A stretch of DNA of 64,000 nt from Consotaella aegiceratis (lineage in GTDB: Bacteria; Pseudomonadota; Alphaproteobacteria; Rhizobiales; Rhizobiaceae). Position numbers and translations under genes: made by a program. The stretch covers positions 77,706 to 141,705 of the forward strand of contig NZ_JAZHFT010000010.1 in the NCBI RefSeq assembly GCF_036541425.1, given 5' to 3'. Below, piece after piece: positions 51,891-58,326 of the stretch. The notes below the pieces were generated by a model. That model was not told the DNA's origin and ran no database searches. It worked only from the letters and a program-made list of their open reading frames with translations. How positions within the stretch are numbered: position 1 is the stretch's first letter; each line of letters opens with the position of its first letter.

Positions 51891-52521
51891 CACCGCTCCT
51901 CCAGGTTGGCGCTGTATCTGCGTTAGACGTATGTTCGGTCACCCGTGGACCAGATGATGTGGTCACCCGTGGACCAGATGGTTCTCCAGTCTCCGGCTCC
52001 TCCGATGTGGTCACCCGTGGACCGGATGGCCCATCATCGAAATCGAGTTCATCAGGCGGCATCGGGCCGTCATATTCGGCGGGAATCGATAGCCGAATGA
52101 CCCTCGTCCGGCGCAGGTGCGATTGAACCCGTCTCCAGCCATTTTCGATGATGATGATTCCGGCGGCAGCATAGGCTTCGAGTTCCCGGCGAACGGTCTT
52201 CTCTCCCCAGCCGCCAGAGCGATCGGAAAGCCAGTCGGTCGTTTTGTGGATCTCCCCGGTGTTCCAGATCAGAGCGTCATCGAAGATCGCCACCACTCGA
52301 CAATGCAGCTTTTCTCGGCGCAGGATCCTCATGGCGACCCACCGCCACCAACGAAACACCTTGCGGCGCTCGGTCATGGTTTTCGGCCAACGTAGGACGA
52401 CGGCTGGCTTGATCTCAGTGACCCGCCGTTTTCCATGTCGCGGCGCCTCGCTGGCGTCGTTCGGCATGGGTGAGAAGATGGCCGGCAGCTTCCGGCAGCC
52501 GGCTTCGTCGGCGCCGCTCAT
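51880..52521 (-). CDS. Winged-helix replication-like protein with repeated C-terminal tail
   Basis: 213 aa from ATG 52521. Residues 40-140 (VFRWWRWVAMRILRREKLHCRVVAIFDDALIWNTGEIHKTTDWLSDRS, GWGEKTVRRELEAYAAAGIIIIENGWRRV) look like a winged helix-turn-helix with a beta wing, as in phage O-type initiators and helix-turn-helix replication proteins of rhizobial prophages. The tail contains the heptad SGPRVTT two to three times, encoded by 20-base DNA repeats at 51937-52028. Genes for origin-binding proteins often carry the iterons of the origin inside themselves. The replication role is inference from fold and repeats. Confidence 0.6.
   Translation of the reverse strand: MSGADEAGCRKLPAIFSPMPNDASEAPRHGKRRVTEIKPAVVLRWPKTMTERRKVFRWWRWVAMRILRREKLHCRVVAIFDDALIWNTGEIHKTTDWLSDRSGGWGEKTVRRELEAYAAAGIIIIENGWRRVQSHLRRTRVIRLSIPAEYDGPMPPDELDFDDGPSGPRVTTSEEPETGEPSGPRVTTSSGPRVTEHTSNADTAPTWRSGDAV
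51937..52028. repeat. Three 20-base direct repeats (iteron-like) inside the replication-like gene
   Basis: GGTCACCCGTGGACCAGATG occurs at 51937-51956 and 51961-51980, and with one change at 52009-52028. Starts are 24 and 48 bases apart, a multiple of eight codons, so the reading frame is kept. The first 15 bases are nearly palindromic (GGTC...GACC). The arrangement resembles the iterons in phage lambda gene O. Confidence 0.7.
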
Positions 52522-52760
52522 TCCGCCCTCGCTCGGATCGTGCTCGCCTCGCGGATCGCCGCGCAAGCCTGGCCAGCCGATAGGCCAAAGGTGCGGTGCA
52601 GGTGCGGGATGATCGGATGCGGGCGCTTCTCCGGCGGCGTCACGCGAAGCCAATCGGCAGCGAGGTCAACGGGCTGAGATTTCAGGCCGTCGGCTTCGGC
52701 GGACGCGCCCGCAAAATTGCGGCGGCAATCTTCGGGCGGTGTGGTGGGGGCGCCGCTCAT
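52518..52760 (-). CDS. Small hypothetical phage protein
   Basis: 80 aa. DLAADWLRVTPPEKRPHPIIPHLHRTFGLSAGQACAAIREA is a regular helical region resembling short proteins encoded upstream of replication genes in rhizobial prophages; the first 25 residues are variable. It overlaps the neighbours by four bases on both sides, which supports a real gene in an early operon. Function unknown. Confidence 0.65.
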   Translation of the reverse strand: MSGAPTTPPEDCRRNFAGASAEADGLKSQPVDLAADWLRVTPPEKRPHPIIPHLHRTFGLSAGQACAAIREASTIRARAE

Positions 52761-53020
52761 TCCTCGCCGCCTTCCGTGTAGCCAGGGAATGCCGCAATGA
52801 TCTCGTCGAAGGTCGAGCCATTACCGGATTTCCCGTTGCCATAAACCCGGCGCTCGGGCACGTGTTTGGCCCGAAGCTCTGCCAAGGCGGCCTCGGCTTC
52901 CTCGCGCGTCTCGTGCACGCTGATGACTTCGACGCCGGTGGTGACGAAATATGCCGGCACGATCGCGCGCTTGCGAGGATCCGGCCGTCGCCGACCCTCG
53001 ATGATCTTGAGCCGGGTCAT
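52757..53020 (-). CDS. Small hypothetical phage protein
   Basis: 87 aa. MTRLKIIEGRRRPDPRKRAIVPAYFVTTGVEVISVHETREEAEAAL has a beta strand pair and a helix, then an acidic tail (FDEIIAAFPGYTEGGEE). No family recognised. Overlaps the next gene by four bases and the previous by four. Probably an early phage gene. Confidence 0.62.
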   Translation of the reverse strand: MTRLKIIEGRRRPDPRKRAIVPAYFVTTGVEVISVHETREEAEAALAELRAKHVPERRVYGNGKSGNGSTFDEIIAAFPGYTEGGEE

Positions 53021-53304
53021 GCTGTTTTCCCCGTGCAGGCCGCATCGAACGCGGCGTCGCGCAGGAAGCCGATCGCCACCGCAAGCTCGTCGAGCACCTC
53101 CCCGCCGGCGTTAGCGTAGCCAAACTCATTGCCAAACCGCGGCTGGCACTGCATGGCATTTGCGACCTCGAGCAGCGTGCGAGTGGCCGACGCCAGCGCG
53201 AGCAGTTCGCACCGAGGGATCTGCGTCAGCGCCTCCCGGTTGATCGTGAATTCGATCGCCTGTGGCACGTCGGCGGTGGTGGTGGTATCTTCCATCACGT
53301 TCAT
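53017..53304 (-). CDS. Small hypothetical phage protein
   Basis: 95 aa from ATG 53304. AIEFTINREALTQIPRCELLALASATRTLLEVANAMQCQPRF, then GGEVLDELAVAIGFLRDAAFDAA, is helical; the first 14 residues are Thr-rich. No family recognised. A GAAAGG site lies before the ATG. Upstream in-frame codons to 53400 overlap the next gene's end and are not credible. Confidence 0.58.
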   Translation of the reverse strand: MNVMEDTTTTADVPQAIEFTINREALTQIPRCELLALASATRTLLEVANAMQCQPRFGNEFGYANAGGEVLDELAVAIGFLRDAAFDAACTGKTA

Positions 53305-53396
53305 CGGGCTTTCCTTTGGGGGATTGGCTGGGAACACAGGCTCGGCGGTGTTCCAGCACCGGCCGGGCCTTTTCGTTGAGGTGGTGCTGGGGGTGA

Positions 53397-53588
53397 TCAT
53401 GCCGCGGTCTCCTCAAAGAACCGCTCCAGCGCCTCGCGCTTAGCAACCCAGCGCTGGCCGACGCGGCGCGCCGGAAGGTGGCCGGCATCGCACATGGCGT
53501 AGGTCTGCCGCTCAGTACGCCCGATGATCTTCGCGATAGCCTTGATGCCCCACACGAGGTTCAGGGGATCGTCAGTCTCTTTCGTCAT
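53397..53588 (-). CDS. Excisionase-like helix-turn-helix protein
   Basis: 63 aa, MTKETDDPLNLVWGIKAIAKIIGRTERQTYAMCDAGHLPARRVGQRWVAKREALERFF. The single winged helix with RVGQRW is typical of the HTH_17 (AlpA/Xis) group. It is the first gene of the leftward early operon and is divergent from the Arc-like gene; its promoter therefore lies in the operator array at 53611-53690. As excisionase or early regulator it could redirect the integrase. Confidence 0.72.
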   Translation of the reverse strand: MTKETDDPLNLVWGIKAIAKIIGRTERQTYAMCDAGHLPARRVGQRWVAKREALERFFEETAA

Positions 53589-53610
53589 AGTTGGTAACCT
53601 CTTGTTAGTT

Positions 53611-53690
53611 ATGACACACGGTGTGGCATTGATGGTGTGTCATATGTGTGGCATATCCGTCAAGAGGGTCGTGTGTCATTGGTGCGTCAT
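53611..53690. promoter_or_regulatory. Array of six GTGTGKCAT boxes between divergent Xis-like and Arc-like genes
   Basis: ATGACACAC (inverted) at 53611, then GTGTGGCAT at 53621, GTGTGTCAT at 53635, GTGTGGCAT at 53646, GTGTGTCAT at 53671 and GTGCGTCAT at 53682. Offsets of 10, 14, 11, 25 and 11 bases place most boxes on one face of the helix. The last box covers the ATG of the Arc-like gene. Autoregulation by the ribbon-helix-helix protein, the element's likely lysogeny switch, is inferred. Confidence 0.65.
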
Positions 53691-54090
53691 GGCGAGAGAA
53701 GATCTGCATTTCCGCTTGAGGATCCCCGAAGATCTGAAGGCCAGCATTGAAGCGGCTGCCGAAGAGCACCATCGGAGCATGACGGCTGAAATCGTCGCGC
53801 GCCTCGAAAAGAGCTTCGCGAGCGAGCAGGAACTCGCGAGGTGGGCTGAGCTCTCGGAGCAACTCCTCGCGAGCCTGCGCCGCTCTCAAAAAGAGCACGA
53901 AGAGAATCTAAGGGTTTGGGAATGGATGCATGAGCAACAGGTCGGCTTGATCGCCGTGCTTGAGGCTGTAGCGGCGACAGATGGGAATCTCTCTGCAGGG
54001 CTTCTGGACGCCATTCGCAAAGCTTTGGCGACCAGAGGCAGCGCCGAAGCGGGATTCCCTCGGCCGAATGATTCGGAAGGCGGCGACTGA
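53689..54090 (+). CDS. Arc-like ribbon-helix-helix regulator with helical tail
   Basis: 133 aa from ATG 53689, which lies inside the last operator box. MAREDLHFRLRIPEDLKASIEAAAEEHHRSMTAEIVARLEKSF is the Arc/MetJ ribbon-helix-helix pattern (strand residues HFRLRIPEDL). A long helical region follows with coiled-coil character (SEQLLASLRRSQKEHEENLRVWEWM) that may tetramerise it. The stop overlaps the integrase ATG, so the two are co-expressed. It is the only candidate repressor in the element and could keep the leftward operon silent. Confidence 0.8.
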   Translation: MAREDLHFRLRIPEDLKASIEAAAEEHHRSMTAEIVARLEKSFASEQELARWAELSEQLLASLRRSQKEHEENLRVWEWMHEQQVGLIAVLEAVAATDGNLSAGLLDAIRKALATRGSAEAGFPRPNDSEGGD

Positions 54091-55283
54091 TGTCAGTCCG
54101 CCGCCGCACCTGGACAACCAAGGGCGTCGAAAAGACGGCATGGGTGGCTGACTATGTCGACGCCGCCGGCAAGCGGCGCTTGAAGACCTTCCAACGAAAG
54201 AAGGAAGCCGACGCCTTCGCCGCCACGGCCAACGTCGAGGTCCGCGAGGGTGTGCATGTCGCCGACAGCGCCACGATCACGGTCAAGGAAGCCGGTAAGC
54301 TATGGCTGAAGACCTGCGAAGGCGCGGGCCTGGAGCGATCGACGACGGACCAATATCGCCAGCATGTCGAGCTTCACATCGATCCGTTTCTCGGTGCCAC
54401 GAAGCTGAACAAGATCACGGTGCCCTCGGTGCGCGCCTTTCAGGAGAAGTTGCGAGAGGAAGGTCGATCGGCCGCCATGGTCAAGCGGGTGACCGTCAGC
54501 CTCGGCAGCATCCTGTCCGACGCCCAGGAGCGCGGCCTCGTCATTCGCAACGCCGTCCATGAGATGGCGAAGCGGCGAGGGAAGGGGAGCTCCAAAGCCG
54601 AGAGGCGCCAGAAAGCGCGGCTGCGGTACGGCGTGGACATTCCGACACGGGAAGAGGTTCGCGCGATCCTGCAGGCAGCCAAGGGGCGCTACAGGCCCTT
54701 GCTGGTCACGGCCATCTTTACCGGGATGCGGGCAAGCGAGCTGCGCGGCCTGCCCTGGCGAGACGTCGATCTCGACAAGCCGATGATCCAGGTCCGGCAG
54801 CGCGCCGACAGGTTCAACGAAATCGGTTCGCCCAAGAGCGAGGCCGGTCAACGGTCGATCCCGCTGACGCCGATGGTGGTGAACACGCTGAAGGAATGGC
54901 GCCTGGCGTGCCCGCCGAGCCGGCTTGATCTCGTCTTTCCGAACGCGGCCGGGAATGTCGAGAGCCTGGCGAACATCATCAACCGCGGTCTGCATCCGAC
55001 GATGATTAGGGCAGGGGTCGCGGTCGACACCGGCAAGGTGGATGAAAAGGGCAGGGCGGTCCTTGCCGCCAAATACACAGGGATGCACGCGCTGCGGCAT
55101 TGGTATGCCTCATGGTGCATCAACGCCAAGTCGGATGGCGGCCTCGAACTGTCTCCGAAGGCGGTTCAGGATCGCATGGGGCATAGCTCGATCCAGATGA
55201 CCTATGACACCTATGGACACCTGTTTCCGGCCGCCGACGAAGCCCAGGCTTTGGCCGATGCGGAGAGCCGACTTTTGGCGTAA
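54090..55283 (+). CDS. int: Tyrosine-type site-specific integrase
   Basis: 397 aa. N-terminal AP2-like arm-binding region (about 1-60), SAM-like core-binding domain (about 63-160, ITVKEAGKLWLKTCEG) and a catalytic domain with Arg214 (TGMRASELRGLPW), His333-x-x-Arg336 (HALRHW), His365 (MGHSSIQMT) and Tyr375 in YDTYGHL. All catalytic residues are present. The gene points to attR, 79 bases away, and 49-bp att cores bound the element, so this enzyme is the natural agent of integration into tRNA-Met. Confidence 0.94.
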   Translation: MSVRRRTWTTKGVEKTAWVADYVDAAGKRRLKTFQRKKEADAFAATANVEVREGVHVADSATITVKEAGKLWLKTCEGAGLERSTTDQYRQHVELHIDPFLGATKLNKITVPSVRAFQEKLREEGRSAAMVKRVTVSLGSILSDAQERGLVIRNAVHEMAKRRGKGSSKAERRQKARLRYGVDIPTREEVRAILQAAKGRYRPLLVTAIFTGMRASELRGLPWRDVDLDKPMIQVRQRADRFNEIGSPKSEAGQRSIPLTPMVVNTLKEWRLACPPSRLDLVFPNAAGNVESLANIINRGLHPTMIRAGVAVDTGKVDEKGRAVLAAKYTGMHALRHWYASWCINAKSDGGLELSPKAVQDRMGHSSIQMTYDTYGHLFPAADEAQALADAESRLLA

Positions 55284-55302
55284 ATCGCATTTTTGGGAAT
55301 TG

Positions 55303-55325
55303 TTGTCGCAACATGAACGCGACAT
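55303..55325. promoter_or_regulatory. Candidate integrase arm-type site near attR
   Basis: GCGACAT at 55319-55325 (then AGG), with a one-mismatch inverted form at 55303-55309. The same heptamers cluster near attL. Confidence 0.4.
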
Positions 55326-55362
55326 AGGCGGCCGAAAGCCCTGTATTTCCTGATTATCGGTC

Positions 55363-55411
55363 CGGAATCATAATCCGCGTGTCGGGGGTTCAAGTCCCTC
55401 CTCCGCTACCA
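55363..55411 (+). other. attR core (3' end of tRNA-Met duplicated)
   Basis: Identical over 49 bases to 37066-37114 but without a 5' half, so it does not encode a tRNA. It marks the right end of the 18.3-kb element and at the same time the left end of the next element, whose recombinase gene ends inside it. Confidence 0.93.
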
Positions 55412-56993
55412 TCATTGCAGTGTTCGGCAGTTCGCCGGGCTTGCGGCGAGGCAGGTTGAGAAGCTCTGCCAATGCGCCGTTGACTGTCAGATCAAATTTC
55501 CCACGCTCGTCGCGCGGCATCACTTCGATGCTTGTGACAAGCGAACGAATGGCATTGACCGCGTCTTGGCGGTCATCTTCGTTGGAATGCAGCGCCTCCT
55601 GCAACCCGGCGATTTTGCGGCGGTAGACCTCAATCGAGGCCGGATGCAGCTCGACCACATTGTCGGCATCCGAGATTGCAGCCAGATCGGCGGCAAGGCG
55701 CTCCTTTTCCGCCTCCATCTCGATCAGCCGGGTCTTCATGCCTGCCGTTGCAGCACCATCGGCTATGGAATCGATGATATTCGAGATTTGCCTATCGAGA
55801 ATGCCAAGCCGTTTGTCGATCTGGTGGCGGTCCCGCCGCAACTTGGCGTTCAGACGCTTCCTCTCGGCATGATACTCGGTAAGGAATTCGGCAATCGCAT
55901 CTGGGGCAAGTAGCCGTTGTTTGATGCCCTCAAGCACGCGGCGTTCGAGATCGGGTACGCGAACAGTTCGGTTGTTCGTGCAGGTTCCCCGTTCTCGATG
56001 CGCTGTGCAGGCGAGCTGATCCTGAGACTTGATGGTGTAGGTCGCACCGCAGCATCCACACCGTACCAGACCGGAGAACATATGCTTCGGCCGTCTGCGC
56101 TTATGCAGCCGTGTCCCACCGTAGAGCTTCTTGCGTGCCTGGACGGCGTTCCATAGCTCATCGCTGACGATGCGCAGGTGAGGTGCTTCCACCACCTGCC
56201 ATTGTTCGGATGGGTTCGGACGGGAGATGCGTTTGCCGGTCTCCGGGTCCTTGACCATCTGAACGCGATTGAAGACCAGGAGCCCAATATAGGCCTCGTT
56301 GTACAGTATGCCGCTTTTGCGCTTGAGATTGCCGTTGATCGTGGAGGCTCCCCATTCACGCCCGAATGGTGAGGGAATGCCGTCGCGGTTCAGGCCAGCG
56401 GCGATGGTCCGGGCGGAACGTCCCGACGCGAATTCCTGATAGATGCGAAGAACGACGCTGGCCTGCTCTTCATCCACTTCACGGAGCCCTCGGATCGGTT
56501 CTCCTCGCTCGTCGAGTCTCTTGACCACCCGATATCCGTAGGACAGGCCTCCGGCGGAGTATCCATTAATGACGCGACCGGACTGGCCGCGCCTGATCTT
56601 GGCAGCCAGGTCACGCAGGAACAGAGCGTTCATGGTGCCTTTCAGGCCGACATGCAGCTCGTCCACCGTTCCCTCCGACAGCGTGACGATGCGAACGCCA
56701 GCGAAGCGAAGCCGCTTGAAAAGCGCCGCAATGTCTTCCTGATCGCGAGACAGCCTGTCGAGGGCTTCGGCCAATACCACGTCGAAGCCGCCCTCCTGCG
56801 CATCCGCGAGCAGCGTCTTTATCCCTGGTCGAAGGATCATGCTGGCGCCGGAAATTGCGGCGTCGGTATAGTTCTCCACGATCTGCCAGCCTTCACGCTC
56901 CGCGTGCTCACGGCACAGCCGCAATTGATCCTCTATCGAGGCCTCCCGCTGATTGTCGGAGGAATAGCGGGCATAAAGCGCAGCGCGGGTCAT
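55368..56993 (-). CDS. Large serine recombinase (resolvase/invertase family)
   Basis: 541 aa. The resolvase domain starts AALYARYSSDNQREASIEDQ; the nucleophile is the Ser of YARYSSDNQR, and VVLAEALDRLSRDQEDIAALFKRL carries the Arg-rich catalytic segment. A Recombinase domain follows (GGLSYGYRVVKRL, GIPSPFGREWGASTI), then the zinc ribbon RCGCCGA...C...C and a coiled-coil. The final residues GLEPPTRGL are translated from the tRNA-Met fragment, so the stop codon is inside the attR core. It is preceded by a toxin-antitoxin pair. It probably moved the second element. Confidence 0.92.
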   Translation of the reverse strand: MTRAALYARYSSDNQREASIEDQLRLCREHAEREGWQIVENYTDAAISGASMILRPGIKTLLADAQEGGFDVVLAEALDRLSRDQEDIAALFKRLRFAGVRIVTLSEGTVDELHVGLKGTMNALFLRDLAAKIRRGQSGRVINGYSAGGLSYGYRVVKRLDERGEPIRGLREVDEEQASVVLRIYQEFASGRSARTIAAGLNRDGIPSPFGREWGASTINGNLKRKSGILYNEAYIGLLVFNRVQMVKDPETGKRISRPNPSEQWQVVEAPHLRIVSDELWNAVQARKKLYGGTRLHKRRRPKHMFSGLVRCGCCGATYTIKSQDQLACTAHRERGTCTNNRTVRVPDLERRVLEGIKQRLLAPDAIAEFLTEYHAERKRLNAKLRRDRHQIDKRLGILDRQISNIIDSIADGAATAGMKTRLIEMEAEKERLAADLAAISDADNVVELHPASIEVYRRKIAGLQEALHSNEDDRQDAVNAIRSLVTSIEVMPRDERGKFDLTVNGALAELLNLPRRKPGELPNTAMMVAEEGLEPPTRGL

Positions 56994-57008
56994 GGCAGTT
57001 CCTTTCGG

Positions 57009-57269
57009 TTAGTTCTTGACGGCATCCTCCGGCGTCGGCGGTACATCCGGCGCACGGTCCAGAAGCTTCGTCAGATCGCCACGCTTCGCCGTGCCAGCAC
57101 GCGCTTTCAGGAAATCGTCAGCCGTCTCGACGGCTCCGATCTTCTGCGCCACGGCTGAGATGATCCACTGATTGAGCGATACACCATCCTCCTGCGCAAG
57201 ACGTGTCGCCGTTTCCTTGAGTGACTGCGGCAGTTGCAGCGGATATTTGTAGCGTTGGGCCTGTGTCAT
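57009..57269 (-). CDS. Ribbon-helix-helix/HicB-type antitoxin
   Basis: 86 aa. MTQAQRYKYPLQLPQSLKETATRLAQEDGVSLNQWIISAVAQKIGAV is the ribbon-helix-helix region of TA antitoxins of HicB/CopG type. The acidic C-terminal tail (RAPDVPPTPEDAVKN) is probably the toxin-binding part. It overlaps the PIN toxin gene by four bases and follows it, the reverse of the usual antitoxin-first order. Confidence 0.82.
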   Translation of the reverse strand: MTQAQRYKYPLQLPQSLKETATRLAQEDGVSLNQWIISAVAQKIGAVETADDFLKARAGTAKRGDLTKLLDRAPDVPPTPEDAVKN

Positions 57270-57685
57270 GTGTTCAGTCTCCTAACGATCTCTCCCGGTG
57301 TTGCGACGGTCACGCCCAGCTTAAGGGCCGGGCGGAAATCCTTGACGTTATGCGTCACGAGGGCCTCGGCCTCTCCGTTCAGCGCTGCCTCAAGCACCAT
57401 CTCGTCCGCGGCGTCGGCCAGCATGGGGCGCGTGCGAAAAGAAATATCAACGCCCTCGGACACGGCGGCAAGCGCGCTCATGACCGCCGCTACATCCTTC
57501 AGGCTGTGGCCTGTCGCCTTGCGAGTTTCCTCTCGACTCAGCACGGCCTCATATTCCAGAAACAGAGCTGTCGAACAAAGCGGCGTCACCACGCCTTGGT
57601 CAACCAGCCGCAACAGCAAGTTGCTCGCTCCGTTGCGGCTGCGGAACGCTGCCACGATCACGTTGGTGTCGAGAACCAGCCTCAT
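57266..57685 (-). CDS. PIN domain toxin
   Basis: 139 aa from ATG 57685. MRLVLDTNVIVAAFRSRNGASNLLLRL gives the first Asp of the PIN nuclease; EYEAVLSREETRKA and ADAADEMVLEAALNGEAEALVTHNVKDFRPA give the Glu and Asp pairs. It belongs to the putative toxin component of PIN family type (COG1569-like). In-frame codons upstream to 57766 lack a ribosome site. Together with the next gene it forms a type II toxin-antitoxin system that would stabilise the element. Confidence 0.87.
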   Translation of the reverse strand: MRLVLDTNVIVAAFRSRNGASNLLLRLVDQGVVTPLCSTALFLEYEAVLSREETRKATGHSLKDVAAVMSALAAVSEGVDISFRTRPMLADAADEMVLEAALNGEAEALVTHNVKDFRPALKLGVTVATPGEIVRRLNT

Positions 57686-57762
57686 GGAAGATAATTTAGA
57701 GACATCCCATAGGATGTCAATATAGGTCATGCAAAATGTTCCCAGCAAGGCGGACCACGATG

Positions 57763-57987
57763 TCATCCGTCATCGCCGCCGCCTTCATGTGGCGCATTGT
57801 CATTGGCAGCACGCATGGCTTGCTCAAAGTCTTCCCGCGCCATTTGTTTTCCGATCAGCCGAGCGATGCTCAACACCACCTTGTCCACCCCGGACAGATG
57901 GAGCTCGGTCCCAGCGTTCTTTCGATCGGGCGAGCAATTGTCATTCGCGGGTTCCTGTCCGCCGTCGCCCTTGCGATCAGAAGTCAT
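57763..57987 (-). CDS. Small hypothetical protein beside the AlpA-like gene
   Basis: 74 aa from ATG 57987, overlapping the AlpA-like gene by 11 bases. LHLSGVDKVVLSIARLIGKQMAREDFEQAMRAANDN is a conserved-looking helical module I have seen beside AlpA and relaxase genes in alphaproteobacterial mobile elements; it is unnamed. The first 25 residues are charged and variable. The translation coupling suggests a real gene. Confidence 0.6.
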   Translation of the reverse strand: MTSDRKGDGGQEPANDNCSPDRKNAGTELHLSGVDKVVLSIARLIGKQMAREDFEQAMRAANDNAPHEGGGDDG

Positions 57988-58195
57988 CGAAGTCGAACTC
58001 GCTTCTCGGTCGCCATCCGACAGGATTGGCGACCCAGCGATCAATATCGGACTCCCGCCAACCGGCACCGTTGACGCTGATCTTGATCTGGGCCGGGAAC
58101 GTGCCTTCGGCGATCTTTCGATAAATGGTGGAGCGGGATAGACCCGTCCGGGAGAGGACGGTCTTCAGGCGGATAATACGGTCTGGTTGACGCAT
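57977..58195 (-). CDS. AlpA family regulator
   Basis: 72 aa. RIIRLKTVLSRTGLSRSTIYRKIAEGTFPAQIKISVNGAGWRESDIDRWV is the entire AlpA winged helix with the aromatic Gly-Trp at the wing. AlpA proteins control integrase or excision genes of integrated elements. It lies downstream of the relaxase gene on the same strand. Confidence 0.88.
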   Translation of the reverse strand: MRQPDRIIRLKTVLSRTGLSRSTIYRKIAEGTFPAQIKISVNGAGWRESDIDRWVANPVGWRPRSEFDFDDF

Positions 58196-58326
58196 GGCTG
58201 CGCTGCCTCCTGCTGGTCGTTTCTGACGATTGCAGAGACCAGTCAGAGAAGCGATTTATCGTTCTGCAAGAGATATTTAGACGACGTAGGGCTATGGCGA
58301 AGAAACGGCGGCAAATAGGATAAGTC

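Larger units (their letters stand above)
37066..55411. mobile_element. 18.3-kb prophage-like integrated element at tRNA-Met
   Basis: Perfect 49-bp direct repeats (37066-37114 and 55363-55411) bound it, with a tyrosine integrase gene next to attR. The unit length is 18,297 bp. Inside are two plus-strand blocks at the ends (toxin-antitoxin; Arc-like regulator and integrase) and one long minus-strand block with replication-like, excisionase-like and virion genes. Head, packaging, connector, tail-tube and tape-measure genes are seen. I find no endolysin, holin, tail tip, fibre or CI-like repressor. It is about half the size of a typical siphophage, so it is a deletion remnant or a satellite that borrows parts. 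Confidence 0.9.

Noticed and set aside
51937..52028. CRISPR array
   Set aside because: Three repeats only, separated by 4 and 28 bases, in frame within a protein gene; no cas genes nearby.
55363..55411. Second tRNA-Met gene
   Set aside because: Only the 3' 49 bases are present; the acceptor 5' strand and D-arm are missing, so it is an att duplicate.
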